DNA of 64,000 bases from Candidatus Omnitrophota bacterium (GTDB lineage: Bacteria > Hinthialibacterota > Hinthialibacteria > OLB16). The stretch's first letter is position 1; every line of letters starts with the position of its first letter. Of the stretch, positions 1-9,167 are shown piece by piece. The notes beneath the pieces were generated by a model. The model was given only the letters and a program-made list of their open reading frames with translations. It was not told the origin of the DNA and did no database searches. The stretch covers positions 391,402-455,401 of the forward strand of contig JACKFH010000001.1 in NCBI GenBank assembly GCA_020632575.1. Reading direction: 5' to 3'. The translations under genes were made by a program, and so were the position numbers.

Positions 1-122
1 CGTTCCGCTCGTCTCCCGGTCACCAACACTTTGCATCCGGCCTCGGACAGATTCTGCGCGACCGCCTTCCCAATGCCGCTGCTCGCGCCTGTCACAATCG
101 CAACCTTGTTCTTCAGTTCCAT
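1..122 (-). CDS. SDR-family oxidoreductase (N-terminal fragment, runs off window)
   Basis: Only the first 40 or so residues are in the window, read on the minus strand from ATG at 122. They begin MELKNKVAIVTGASSGIG, which is the first beta strand of a Rossmann fold and the TGxxxGIG nucleotide-binding loop of classical short-chain dehydrogenases/reductases. The following LVTGRR, after the second strand, suggests NADP(H) preference because of the basic pair, but that is inference. Substrate cannot be told because the YxxxK active site lies outside the window. It is divergently placed to nhaA. Confidence 0.85.
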   Translation of the reverse strand, partial: MELKNKVAIVTGASSGIGKAVAQNLSEAGCKVLVTGRRAE

Positions 123-340
123 GAGGGCCTCCCATCTTTTGTTCGCTACCACAATCGGAATCCACATAGACTAAACAGACATGAGGGTGTCCGTCCACAT
201 CTAACCCGGTTTGGAAGTGCGGATCCAGAACCATCCTTGATTCCATCGACGAGTGTCGTTGCAACTTCCCACTCGCGGATATAGGATTCTGAATCTAAAT
301 TCAGCGTGGATGAATCCAACGATATTCTCAACGGAAACGA
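123..340. other. Divergent intergenic region, SDR gene / nhaA
   Basis: About 220 bases between two divergently transcribed genes. It should hold both promoters, but I see no convincing -35/-10 pair, no hairpin and no repeat shared with the rest of the window. Confidence 0.4.
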
Positions 341-1672
341 ATGGTCGCCAAGAAATCCAAACCAGCCGAACCCGCAGCAGTTGGAGTCTTCCGCCGCTTC
401 TTCCATTCGGAGGTGGCGGGCAGCGTGGTCCTTCTTGCCTGCACCCTCGCGGCGCTCTACTTCGCGAATTCAAGTCACTCGGAAACCTATTTCGAAATCC
501 TCCACACGAAGGTCGGAGTCTCCTGGGGGGAAAGCGCGTTCAAACTCACCTTTCACCATTGGGTCAACGATTTTCTGATGGTCCTTTTCTTTTTTGTGGT
601 CGGGCTGGAGATCAAGCGCGAGATCGTGGCGGGACAACTCTCCTCTATCAAAGATTCGGCCCTCCCTGTCATGGCGGCTCTCGGGGGAATGATTGTCCCC
701 GCCCTCCTGTATACGCTTTTCAACCATGGGGGGAACGGCGCCGATGGATGGGGGATCGCGATGGCGACCGACATCGCCTTTGCTCTTGGCATTCTCTCGT
801 TGTTTGGAAGTCGAGCGCCTATTGGTCTCAAAGTTTTTCTGACCGCTCTCGCTATCGCGGACGATATCGGTGCGGTCATGGTGATCGCGGTTTTCTACAG
901 CGAGCAGATCTTTTGGTCGGGGCTTGCGGTCGCGGGGTTCTTCATGGCGCTCCTCTTGATCGCATCTCGATTCATGATCGGGCGCCCGGGAATCTACATT
1001 CTCCTCGCACTCGGAGTCTGGGCGGGTGTCTTCGCTTCAGGGGTTCACGCCACAGTGGCCGGGATTCTTGTCGCTTTGGCGGTACCCGTTCGGGCGAGGA
1101 TCGATCCACAAGTTTTCATTGATAACATGGATGATCGTCTCGAACGATTAAAACAGTCCGATTTGACTCGACAGAGCATGCTTTCCGACACTTCGCAATT
1201 GGATGCTCTCGACGATCTCCATTGGGTTTCCGGCTCGATGCGACCAGCCGGTATCACCCTCGAACACTTTCTCCACCCAATCCAAGCCTTTTTCATTCTC
1301 CCGCTTTTCGCGCTGTGCAACGCTGGAGTGCATATTCATGGCGGCGTGTTCAAAACAATGGTCAATCCCATCAGTCTCGGGATTATTCTGGGATTGGTTA
1401 TTGGCAAGCAGCTGGGGGTGGGCTCGATGGTCTGGGCCGCGGTGAAACTGGGTTGGGCGGAACTCCCCAAAGGGGTCCGGTGGCCTCATCTGTACGGGGC
1501 CGGGTGCCTGGCGGGAGTTGGATTCACCATGTCGCTGTTCATCAGCGAATTGGCATTCACCGATGACCTTCTGGTGGATGAAGCCAAAATCGGGATCCTT
1601 GTCGCCTCACTCATTTCCGGCGTGTGGGGTTATTTGGTGTTGATGGTGACGCTTCCAAAGGCGGAAAATTAG
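341..1672 (+). CDS. nhaA: Na+/H+ antiporter NhaA
   Basis: Inner-membrane antiporter of 443 residues that exchanges Na+ (or Li+) for H+ in pH and sodium homeostasis. The NhaA signatures are present: ATDIAFA (residues 142-148), whose Asp matches E. coli Asp133, and ADDIGA with the paired aspartates 174-175 that match the ion-binding Asp163/Asp164. VVGLEIKRE in the N-terminal third is also typical. The protein is longer than the E. coli form (about 390 residues). The extra length is mainly a charged cytoplasmic loop around residues 240-300, as in many non-enterobacterial NhaA proteins. No strong Shine-Dalgarno sequence is visible before the ATG. It stands alone, with no nhaR-like regulator beside it. 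Confidence 0.96.
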   Translation: MVAKKSKPAEPAAVGVFRRFFHSEVAGSVVLLACTLAALYFANSSHSETYFEILHTKVGVSWGESAFKLTFHHWVNDFLMVLFFFVVGLEIKREIVAGQLSSIKDSALPVMAALGGMIVPALLYTLFNHGGNGADGWGIAMATDIAFALGILSLFGSRAPIGLKVFLTALAIADDIGAVMVIAVFYSEQIFWSGLAVAGFFMALLLIASRFMIGRPGIYILLALGVWAGVFASGVHATVAGILVALAVPVRARIDPQVFIDNMDDRLERLKQSDLTRQSMLSDTSQLDALDDLHWVSGSMRPAGITLEHFLHPIQAFFILPLFALCNAGVHIHGGVFKTMVNPISLGIILGLVIGKQLGVGSMVWAAVKLGWAELPKGVRWPHLYGAGCLAGVGFTMSLFISELAFTDDLLVDEAKIGILVASLISGVWGYLVLMVTLPKAEN

Positions 1673-1770
1673 GAAACAGAGATATGGGTGGCTGGAATTG
1701 AGACTTTAGAATCTTCCGCGGTGACCGTCTGTTAGCAGGTCTTTGAAAAATAGATTGAGCGATCCAATTC

Positions 1771-1847
1771 CGTAGCCCGGCAACTCATTCGCCGGGTGAA
1801 ATGAAGGATTAACTCCCCTCATCCCAGCAAGTGAGTTGCCGGTCTAC
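1771..1847. repeat. REP-like palindrome pair, copy 1
   Basis: Two imperfect palindromes, GTAGCCCGGCAACTCATTCG (from 1772) and its inverted partner ending near 1847 (CAGCAAGTGAGTTGCCGG), lie 25 bases apart in opposite orientation. Each arm holds CCGGCAA and TTGCCGG and can fold alone, or the two can pair as a long cruciform. The same pair recurs at 8126-8202 and as a single unit at 32928-32952. The second unit lies within the last codons of the neighbouring minus-strand gene. The layout resembles BIME/REP elements spread by RAYT transposases, but no RAYT gene is in the window. Confidence 0.8.
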
Positions 1848-2079
1848 ATCTCTCGAACTCTCTGATTCGATCTTCAAACTCATCGGCTTCGTGACTGCTC
1901 CATGTTCCGGCGATTTTGGAGAGGTCACGCTTTTTGGCGGTTCTTGAGTGATCAAGACCTGTGGCCTTTTCGAGCAATCCGATGAGGGTTTTGTTTAGAC
2001 TGGTTCCCTGTCGCTTGGAAAGTTCGCGGATCGACTTCTCAAGGTCTTCTGGAAGGCTTCGGATCGTGATCTGACTCAT
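1819..2079 (-). CDS. Small ribbon-helix-helix (Arc/FitA-like) protein
   Basis: An 86-residue protein beginning MSQITIRSLPEDLEKSIRELSKR, the usual opening of FitA/Arc-type ribbon-helix-helix proteins: a beta strand (QITIRSLP) followed by two helices with the turn GTSLNKTLIGLLE. Such proteins are DNA-binding antitoxins or repressors that dimerise on operator DNA. No PIN-domain or other toxin is next to it, so it may be an orphan antitoxin. Its last eight residues, RPATHLLG, are encoded by the REP-like palindrome at 1822-1847, so the repeat appears to have replaced or extended the natural C-terminus. It is codirectional with argC, about 200 bases downstream of it. Confidence 0.65.
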   Translation of the reverse strand: MSQITIRSLPEDLEKSIRELSKRQGTSLNKTLIGLLEKATGLDHSRTAKKRDLSKIAGTWSSHEADEFEDRIREFERCRPATHLLG

Positions 2080-2277
2080 ATCGCGCCCTCATATTCGATT
2101 CAATTTATGACTCAGTCTATCCATCTCGGGGATTTCGCGTCAAGAAGTAAAGAACTGACAGGCCTTTTCTAAGGGTTTTGAGACACGGAATCCATGGTCG
2201 CTGTCGCTATTTCTTGAAAAGGTCACACTTGGAAAGGCTGAAGAACACTTTGTTGGTGGAGGAGTAAGGGACAGTCC

Positions 2278-3312
2278 TTAAAGCCACAACCCCGGCTGCA
2301 TCAGTCCTGCGGTTTCCTCGAACCCAAGCGCCAAATTCATGTTCTGCACCGCTTGTCCCGAGGCCCCCTTCACCAGATTGTCCTCGGTCACCGTGACAAT
2401 CAGACGACTGTTCCGGCTGTCGACATGCACGGAGATGTCCAGGAAATTCGAACCTTGAACCGCCTTCAGGCAGGCCTCCTCTCCCTGAGGCAGCACCCGG
2501 ACAAACGGATGGCTTTCATAAAAAGATTCATACTCCGCCTGGATTTGGTCGATCGACAGATCCTCAGTGAGGGTTGAATAAAGGGTCGCCAAAATGCCAC
2601 GTGTCACCGGCAATAGGTGAGGGATGAAATTGACCGTCAGATCCTCTCCGGCAAGAAGGCTCAACTCCTGCTCGATTTCTGGTGTGTGCTTGTGGCCAAC
2701 CACCTTGTAGGCGTTGAAATTCGCCTCGCACTCGGCGAAATGCATCCGGGTGTTCAGGTGTTTCCCGGCGCCCGAGACGCCCGACTTCACATCCGCCACG
2801 AGAAACGAGGTGTCGATCCATCCCTTCTTCACCATCGGTGCGAATCCCAGAATCGTAGCGGTGGGGTAACATCCCGGGTTGGCGATCACATTCGCCTTCC
2901 GGAGTTCTTCCCGGTGAAGTTCGGGTAAACCGTAAACCGCCTCTTGAAGCAGGTTCGGAGACGCATGCTCGATGCCGTACCATTTCTGATGTATCTCGGC
3001 GCTTCGGAGTCTCGTATCTCCGGAGAAGTCGATCACCTTCGCGCCGGTGTCGAGGTGCTCTTTGGCGTGGTTCATGGTCACCCCATCGGGGGTGGCGAAA
3101 AAGACCGCATCCGCCTTCGAGCCGTCATCTTTCCCCACCACCATCTGGTCGGTCGTTCCGCGCAGATTGGCCCGGTACTTCCAGATCGGGGTCGGCTCCT
3201 CGGCTCGACGATCGATCAAGAGGATCGACTCGACATTGGGATGTTGGATCAGTAGCCGCGCGAGTTCGCTGCCCGAATACCCCGCGACTCCGATGACCTT
3301 GACTCTCGCCAT
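2278..3312 (-). CDS. argC: N-acetyl-gamma-glutamyl-phosphate reductase
   Basis: Arginine biosynthesis enzyme that reduces N-acetyl-glutamyl-5-phosphate to the semialdehyde with NADPH. The 344-residue length matches type 1 ArgC. The N-terminal GVAGYSGSELARLL is the NADP-binding loop, ANPGCYPTATILG holds the catalytic cysteine (Cys148), and HKHTPEIEQEL is a conserved late motif. The ATG at 3312 is preferred over a TTG one codon earlier because GGAG lies seven bases upstream of it. argB is in the same window at about 52 kb but in a separate operon, so the arginine genes are scattered here. Confidence 0.97.
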   Translation of the reverse strand: MARVKVIGVAGYSGSELARLLIQHPNVESILLIDRRAEEPTPIWKYRANLRGTTDQMVVGKDDGSKADAVFFATPDGVTMNHAKEHLDTGAKVIDFSGDTRLRSAEIHQKWYGIEHASPNLLQEAVYGLPELHREELRKANVIANPGCYPTATILGFAPMVKKGWIDTSFLVADVKSGVSGAGKHLNTRMHFAECEANFNAYKVVGHKHTPEIEQELSLLAGEDLTVNFIPHLLPVTRGILATLYSTLTEDLSIDQIQAEYESFYESHPFVRVLPQGEEACLKAVQGSNFLDISVHVDSRNSRLIVTVTEDNLVKGASGQAVQNMNLALGFEETAGLMQPGLWL

Positions 3313-3447
3313 CAATTCTCTCCAATCTATATTCTTCAGATGATAATCCTGATCGGTTCGGGAACCGGATTCAAGACTCCCGCCGTTTCCGTCCGTTCAA
3401 TCTTAAACAGCAGGCGATTCGTTCCCTAATATCTTCAGGAGAAGACA

Positions 3448-6417
3448 GTGAAATTCCTTTGCCTTACCCTCGTTTTATTCATTTTTTCGGCCGATTCCGG
3501 ATGGGCCTACCCCTCCCTCGGTTCGACGACTTCCAAGGAGGAAAAAGAGTCCGCGACCTCCGAATCGCGGTTCCTCTCCAATATCCATCAGGCCACCCTC
3601 ACCGGTAAACGCGCGGGCGAGGGGTATTTCAACTCCGATGGAACCCTCATGGTGTTCCAGAGCGAGCGCGATTCCGAGAATCCTTTTTACCAGATCTTCC
3701 TGATGGACCTGCTCACCGGCGAGACCACCCGCGTCTCCCCAGGTTCTGGGAAGACCACCTGTTCCTGGATCCACCCGACCGAGAAAAAGATCCTCTTTGC
3801 CTCCACCCACCAGGACCCCGAGGCGGTCAAGAAGCAGGAGGAGGAGATCGACCTCCGACTTTCCGGCAAGGAGCGCCGGTATTCCTGGGACTACGATGAG
3901 AACTATGACATTTTCGAGGCCGACTTCGAGGGAAACATCCTCAACAAACTAACCGACGCTTTGGGTTACGACGCCGAGGGTTCCTGGTCCCCGGATGGCT
4001 CCTCGATCGTCTTCGCCTCGAACCGTCACGCTTACTCCGAGGAACTCTCCGATGCGGACCGCCAGAAATTCGCTCTCGACAAATCCTACATGATGGATCT
4101 GTACAAGATGGACGCCGATGGCTCAAACGTTAAGCGCCTCACCGATGTCAAAGGCTATGATGGCGGGCCCTTCTTCAGCCCGGATGGCAAACAAATCTGT
4201 TGGCGGAGGTTCTCGGAGGACGGGGCCACCGCCGAGATCTGGTTAATGGACTCGGATGGATCGAACCAAAGGCAGATCACCCATCTCGGCGCGATGTCCT
4301 GGGCCCCCTATTTCCATCCCTCTGGTGACTACCTCATCTTCACCACGAACAAACACGGATTCGCGAACTTCGAATTGTACCTGGTCGACACCGAAGGAAA
4401 ATCGGAACCGGTGCGGGTCACCACCACCGATGGTTTCGATGGTCTCCCGGTCTTCTTCCCCGATGGAAACCGATTGGCCTGGACCAGCAACCGGACTGCC
4501 AACAACACCTCCCAAATCTTTTTCGCCGATTGGAACGACGCACGCGCTCGAGAACTCCTCGGACTGAAACCGGCCGTCGAGACAGTTACCAAGACAGAGA
4601 AGGGAAGCGAGAACGAAAAGACCGAACTCCTGGACACAATCGACGTTCAGGACCTCCGTCAACACATCGAGTACCTCGCCTCGGAGGAACTTGAGGGACG
4701 GATGACTGGTACGATGGGCGAGAAATTCGCCACCAAATACGCCGAAACCGTTTTCAAATCGTTGGGACTCGAACCGGCTGGCGACAACGGGACCTTTTAT
4801 CAGGAGTTCGAGTTCACCGCCGGGGTCAACCTGGGTGAGAACAACTCAATGAAGATCGCTGCCGGCGAGGAGACCCAGGACCTTGAAGTGGACAAGGACT
4901 GGCGACCGCTCGCCTTTTCCCGACAGGTGGACAACGCCTCCGGGGAGGTGGTCTTCGCGGGGTATGGTCTGGTCGCACCGGGGCAGGAGGAGTTCGAGGA
5001 CTACGATTCCTTTGTCCACCTCGATGTCAAAGGGAAATGGGTCCTGGTCTTCCGGTTTATGCCGGAGGACATCGGGTCGGAGATGAGACAACACCTCCTC
5101 CGGTTCTCCAGCCCGCGTTACAAGGCGATGCTCCTGCGCGGCAAGGGGGCCAAAGGGGTCATCTTTGTCAGCGGTCCCACCTCGCAGGTCAAGAATCAGT
5201 TGATGACCCTTTCTCCCGACGCTTCCTTTTCGGGCTCCGGCATCCCCGCGCTCTCGATCACCGATGAGGTCGCGCAATCCCTGTTGGATAAAGCCGGAAA
5301 GAATCTGGAGGAACTCCAAAAGAGCCTCGACACCGGCGAACCCTCCATGGGTTTCTCCATCCCCGATGTTCGCATCACCACGACCATCGAACTTGAGAGC
5401 GAAAAGAGGACGGGCCGTAATGTCCTCGCTCGACTCCCCGCGGGTGCTCAACCGACCGAATCCATGATCGCCATTGGGGCCCATATCGACCACCTTGGCC
5501 GAGGCTTAGGCGGCAACTCCTTGGCCAAGGACGATGAGGAGGGGAAGGTTCACTACGGCGCCGACGACAACGCCTCCGGGAGCGCCGCGCTCCTCGAAAT
5601 CGCCGAGTATCTGACCCGTCTCAAGGAGAGTGGGGCCGTCGATTTCAAGCATGACATTCTCTTCACCGCTTGGTCGGGCGAGGAGTTGGGCCTGCTCGGA
5701 TCGGCGAACTATGTGTCGGCTCTCTCCGAATCGATTGGGAGCGCCACCCAAATTTATCCGACCATCGCCGCCTACCTGAACATGGACATGGTCGGTCGGT
5801 TTAAGGATAAATTGGTTCTCCAAGGGTTCGGCTCCTCCCCGGAATGGAGCGAGCTGGTGGAGAAGGCCAATATCCCAATCGGGATTCCGATCACCACCTC
5901 GAACGACAGTTATCTCCCCACCGACGCCACCTCGTTTTACCTCAAAGGCGTTCCCATCCTCGCCGCCTTCACCGGCGTTCATGAGGATTACCACACCCCG
6001 CGCGACACCCCGGACAAAATCGATTACGAGGACACCGCCCGTATCGCGCGTCTGATGGGCCTGATCGCCGCCGACCTCGCCGAGCAGGATTCTCCGCCGG
6101 AGTATGTGGAGATGAAGAAACCGGAGAACATGGACACCCGCGCCGAGATGCGCGCCTATCTCGGCACCATCCCCGACTACTCCCAGGGAGATATCAAAGG
6201 GGTCAAACTCTCCGGTGTGGCCAAGGGCGGCCCCGCCGACAAGGGCGGCATCCAAGGCGGCGACATCATCATCAAGGCCGCCGGCAAGAACATCGAAAAC
6301 ATCTACGACTACACCTTCGCCATCGAGGCCATGAAGATCGGCGACCCCGTGGAAATCGTGGTCAAACGCGGCGACAAAGAGGTCCCCCTCGAGGTCACCC
6401 CCGAGTCACGTCAGTGA
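3448..6417 (+). CDS. Exported TolB-like propeller / M28 aminopeptidase / PDZ fusion
   Basis: A 989-residue secreted protein with a Sec signal peptide (residues 1-20). Residues about 50-380 carry several PD40/TolB-type propeller blades, seen as repeats of SPDGxxIxFASNR and MDADGSNxxRLT. Residues about 405-870 form an M28 zinc peptidase: GAHIDHLG (about 677), GADDNASGSAALLE (about 705), the catalytic Glu in WSGEELGLLGS (about 745), DMVGR (about 780) and the final His ligand in HEDYHTPRDTPDKI (about 845), with a protease-associated insert before the zinc site. Residues about 895-985 form a PDZ domain (GGPADKGGIQGGDIIIKAAGK). M28-PDZ proteins are known, but the propeller in front is less common and may gate or present peptide substrate. 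It is divergent from argC. Confidence 0.92.
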   Translation: MKFLCLTLVLFIFSADSGWAYPSLGSTTSKEEKESATSESRFLSNIHQATLTGKRAGEGYFNSDGTLMVFQSERDSENPFYQIFLMDLLTGETTRVSPGSGKTTCSWIHPTEKKILFASTHQDPEAVKKQEEEIDLRLSGKERRYSWDYDENYDIFEADFEGNILNKLTDALGYDAEGSWSPDGSSIVFASNRHAYSEELSDADRQKFALDKSYMMDLYKMDADGSNVKRLTDVKGYDGGPFFSPDGKQICWRRFSEDGATAEIWLMDSDGSNQRQITHLGAMSWAPYFHPSGDYLIFTTNKHGFANFELYLVDTEGKSEPVRVTTTDGFDGLPVFFPDGNRLAWTSNRTANNTSQIFFADWNDARARELLGLKPAVETVTKTEKGSENEKTELLDTIDVQDLRQHIEYLASEELEGRMTGTMGEKFATKYAETVFKSLGLEPAGDNGTFYQEFEFTAGVNLGENNSMKIAAGEETQDLEVDKDWRPLAFSRQVDNASGEVVFAGYGLVAPGQEEFEDYDSFVHLDVKGKWVLVFRFMPEDIGSEMRQHLLRFSSPRYKAMLLRGKGAKGVIFVSGPTSQVKNQLMTLSPDASFSGSGIPALSITDEVAQSLLDKAGKNLEELQKSLDTGEPSMGFSIPDVRITTTIELESEKRTGRNVLARLPAGAQPTESMIAIGAHIDHLGRGLGGNSLAKDDEEGKVHYGADDNASGSAALLEIAEYLTRLKESGAVDFKHDILFTAWSGEELGLLGSANYVSALSESIGSATQIYPTIAAYLNMDMVGRFKDKLVLQGFGSSPEWSELVEKANIPIGIPITTSNDSYLPTDATSFYLKGVPILAAFTGVHEDYHTPRDTPDKIDYEDTARIARLMGLIAADLAEQDSPPEYVEMKKPENMDTRAEMRAYLGTIPDYSQGDIKGVKLSGVAKGGPADKGGIQGGDIIIKAAGKNIENIYDYTFAIEAMKIGDPVEIVVKRGDKEVPLEVTPESRQ

Positions 6418-6444
6418 GGAATACCCCCAAATTTACTCGGAACC

Positions 6445-6588
6445 CAACCCGCACCCTCGCGGTGCGGGTTTCGTCCGTGTAGCGACGAGTTTTAACTCGT
6501 TGCGGACTTCGATGGTTCCCTCAAACTTCGCGAAAGGTTAAAACCGTGTCGCTACACAGACAAAGTCCGCACCGCGAGGGTGCGGACT
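6445..6588. repeat. MITE-like composite inverted repeat, copy A
   Basis: About 145 bases. The outer unit is a perfect hairpin, CCCGCACC-CTC-GCGGTGCGGG, at the left end; a related, inverted GTCCGCACCGCGAGGGTGCGGAC hairpin closes the right end. Inside are GTAGCGACGAGTTTTAACTCG and its inverted counterpart GGTTAAAACCGTGTCGCTACAC. A second copy with the same order lies at 9635-9780. The nested terminal inverted repeats and lack of coding capacity suggest a non-autonomous mobile element. The left hairpin is followed by TTTCGTC and might also end transcription from the M28 gene. Confidence 0.75.
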
Positions 6589-6649
6589 GAGCGACGATTT
6601 CAAAACTTCTCTTGACCAAACCGCGTCGTGTATCTACACTATTAGAGAT

Positions 6650-8059
6650 ATGTCCATCCATCGAGTCACCATCCTCCTCCTCGCCCTGTCCCTTCCCGCC
6701 CATGCCGCCACTCTGCATGTCTCCCCCGATGGAACCGCCGCCGATGGCCTCACCTGGCAAACTGGCTTCCCCACCATCGGGGAAGCGATCGTCGCCTCCT
6801 CCACCGGCGACGAGGTATGGGTCCGCTCCGCCACCTATGTGGAGAATGTGACTATCGAGCAGCCCATAACACTCTTAGGCGGTTTTGCAGGGAATGAGGA
6901 CCGCGCTTCAGAACGCGATTGGACCGCGAATGTCACAGTGCTACAAGCAAGCGCATTCGGTCCAGTTATTAGAATTGAAGGAACATCACAATGTGTTGTC
7001 GATGGTTTGCATCTTACTGGTGGCCTGGGGGAGGAGGGGGCAGGATTCTCGATTAGAAATTCTTCGGTTGAAGTTGCTAATTGCACAGTATTTGACAATC
7101 GTGCAGCGTCTACGGGCTTTCATTGTAGTGGTGGAGGTATAGGGGTAATAGATTCATTTGTTAGGATAAGCAGGACCTTTATCTACAATAATGATGGTTG
7201 TCTTGGAGGAGGAGGCCTAGTATGTATAGATGCGGTTGTTGAGATTGAGAACTGTAAGTTCTTTGGGAACAGGGCTTCCTCCGGCGGTGCTGTTGCAATT
7301 GGTGAATCGCGGGTGTTGATCCAAGGCAGTACGTTGGAAGTGAACTTAGCAAGGTATGATGGGGCGGTAGCATGCAGTGAATCTAATCTCATTATTAGAA
7401 ACACGCGGATTGCTTCAAACGTAGCATCTGAAAGGACGACGAGCAAGATTATAGAAGGAGGCCCGATTCCTCCAACAACAGCCTTCAATTCGGGGGCTGC
7501 AATAGGAGCGTCTAGGTCATCGGTGACGGTTGAAAACTGCGTTTTGGAGAATAACCGTTCGCAATTGGATCAGGGCTGTTATATCGGCGATTCAAAAACA
7601 AACGCCGTTTTTCGAAATTGCACAATTGTCGGTTCCGGGTCTTTTCCGCCTGCCATAGCATGGTCGGATTCTGCCTCTGCGCCGACCTTGCTTAATTGCA
7701 TCCTCGTCGGGCCAGGGATACTGAGGTATGGGCAGGGGTATGACGATCCGGAGGCTGAGGTAAGCTATTCTAACCTAGAAGGAAATTACCCCGGCAAGGG
7801 CAACATCAACGTCGATTCTAAGTTCGTAGATTCAGCGAACGGTGATTATCACCTTGAGAGTGACTCCCCTTGTATTAATTCCGGGACTGATACTGGGCTC
7901 ACCACTGATTTTGACGGCAACCCACGCCCCATTGGCCGCTACGACATGGGAGCGTTTGAGTTTCCCCTCTTCCGCAGCGATCTCAATGGGGATGGCGAGG
8001 TTGGCCCCGAAGATCTGATGATTCTCCAGTCCGATTGGGGAAAGGTTTCGGGACCGTGA
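6650..8059 (+). CDS. Secreted right-handed parallel beta-helix protein with dockerin-like tail
   Basis: 469 residues with a signal peptide cut near AHA-A (about residue 20), followed by ATLHVSPDGTAADGLTWQTGFPTIGEAI, the DUF1565 opening of many secreted beta-helix proteins. Residues about 60-390 are short degenerate coils with NCxxxxNRAxxGGG-type motifs, typical of parallel beta-helices in polysaccharide-acting or adhesin-like proteins. The C-terminus DLNGDGEVGPEDLMILQSDWG is an EF-hand-like calcium loop as in dockerin repeats, preceded by NPRPIGRYDMGAFE. The middle of the gene (about 6890-7860) is clearly AT-richer, with A/T-ending codons, while both ends match the neighbours; see findings. 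Substrate is unknown. Confidence 0.8.
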   Translation: MSIHRVTILLLALSLPAHAATLHVSPDGTAADGLTWQTGFPTIGEAIVASSTGDEVWVRSATYVENVTIEQPITLLGGFAGNEDRASERDWTANVTVLQASAFGPVIRIEGTSQCVVDGLHLTGGLGEEGAGFSIRNSSVEVANCTVFDNRAASTGFHCSGGGIGVIDSFVRISRTFIYNNDGCLGGGGLVCIDAVVEIENCKFFGNRASSGGAVAIGESRVLIQGSTLEVNLARYDGAVACSESNLIIRNTRIASNVASERTTSKIIEGGPIPPTTAFNSGAAIGASRSSVTVENCVLENNRSQLDQGCYIGDSKTNAVFRNCTIVGSGSFPPAIAWSDSASAPTLLNCILVGPGILRYGQGYDDPEAEVSYSNLEGNYPGKGNINVDSKFVDSANGDYHLESDSPCINSGTDTGLTTDFDGNPRPIGRYDMGAFEFPLFRSDLNGDGEVGPEDLMILQSDWGKVSGP

Positions 8060-8125
8060 GCCTCCCCAACCCGCACCACCTGGGTCTAGCAGACCGTTGG
8101 AAAACATCTCGGACGATCCATTTTC

Positions 8126-8202
8126 GTAGCCCGGCAACTCATTTGCCGGGTAAATAGACCGATAGGCTCCCCGCATCCCGGCAAGTGAGTTGCCGGGCTA
8201 CA
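8126..8202. repeat. REP-like palindrome pair, copy 2
   Basis: GTAGCCCGGCAACTCATTTG followed by CCGGG, and 25 bases later the inverted CCCGGCAAGTGAGTTGCCGG ending in GCTAC. This copy has near-perfect arms and the same spacing as copy 1 at 1771-1847. It lies between two convergent genes, where it could act as a bidirectional stop or transcript-end protector. Confidence 0.85.
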
Positions 8203-8261
8203 GTTTTTCTCACCACACACACGAAATCCATTCCGCAATGGTCTAGACTGTAAATCGCAAA

Positions 8262-9167
8262 TCACTCCCCATGAATCGCCTCCTTCGAATCCGGGAACCC
8301 GAACAGGAATGCCACATAGAGCGCGATCATTTGGTAACTGAATGAGCCGACCCCCATCATGGAATCGATGCCGAGGTGGAGCCCTACCCCCGCGAGGATG
8401 GCGAGGATTCGAACCCGCGGGATCCAGAGACCGAAGACCAGGAAGATCTCGGTTCCCACGGTGATGAGGCCCAGCGCCTGGCAAGAGAAGTGATCGAGGA
8501 TCCATGGACTGATGTGACCGTGGAAGGATCCGGAATCCTTGAACAACTGAATGATCTCGCCTGACAACCACCCATGGTTCAGTTTCGAAGCCGAGGTGAA
8601 GAAATAAATGATCGAAACCAGCACTTGGATCATTCGCCGTGGCATTCGGGTCAGCCCAACCTTTTCCGTCTTCACCCCAGGGATCAGAGCGTCGAGGGAC
8701 CACCGATCAGCCGAGCGAGAGAATCCCAGAATGGAGGTGACAATCGCCATTTGAAATATGTGGTGGTGATAGAAGAAAGGGGAAGAGGCGAACGCATAAC
8801 CGACAAGCAAAGCGGTCAGGGGGCCGACCACACGAAAGGCCAATCCGAGTAGGAAGAGAATGCTCAGGACTAACAGCAGGTTTTCGATGGTGTAATAGAC
8901 CTCGAAGGAAGGTTGAGGAAGCCATCCCAGCCCGGGATACGAGGGCGAGAACCCTTCCGGGTTCACCGGATAGGATTGCTCCGAAAAATATTCGTGTCTT
9001 GGAAAGAGAAACCTCATGCGAGGCAATCGATAAAGCCCATAACAACCGGTGACTTTTTGAAAGAGCGCGATCCCCCAGGCGATTCGGAGGGCCGCAAGGG
9101 CTCGTGGATTCTCGGGGCCGAACCAGAAACGGCTCCAAATCTCCGCCAAGGTTCGCATTCTCACCAC
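8262..9167 (-). CDS. HTTM-domain (vitamin K gamma-carboxylase-like) membrane protein
   Basis: About 301 residues with at least six hydrophobic segments. The opening ENPRALAALRIAWGIALFQ and the later FFTSASKLNHGWLSGEII and LGLITVGTEIFLVFGLWIP are characteristic of the HTTM family, membrane proteins related to the transmembrane part of vitamin K-dependent gamma-carboxylase. Bacterial members have no settled function. Possible starts are GTG at 9167 or 9164, or ATG at 9158. The GTG at 9164 would share a GTGA overlap with the stop of the upstream gene, and GAGG lies about eight bases before it, so translational coupling to that gene is likely. Confidence 0.75.
   Translation of the reverse strand: MVRMRTLAEIWSRFWFGPENPRALAALRIAWGIALFQKVTGCYGLYRLPRMRFLFPRHEYFSEQSYPVNPEGFSPSYPGLGWLPQPSFEVYYTIENLLLVLSILFLLGLAFRVVGPLTALLVGYAFASSPFFYHHHIFQMAIVTSILGFSRSADRWSLDALIPGVKTEKVGLTRMPRRMIQVLVSIIYFFTSASKLNHGWLSGEIIQLFKDSGSFHGHISPWILDHFSCQALGLITVGTEIFLVFGLWIPRVRILAILAGVGLHLGIDSMMGVGSFSYQMIALYVAFLFGFPDSKEAIHGE

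Noticed and set aside
253..1122. 289-residue frame overlapping nhaA in another frame
   Set aside because: It is an out-of-frame shadow of nhaA, rich in Arg, Gly and Ser, with no recognisable domain or ribosome site.
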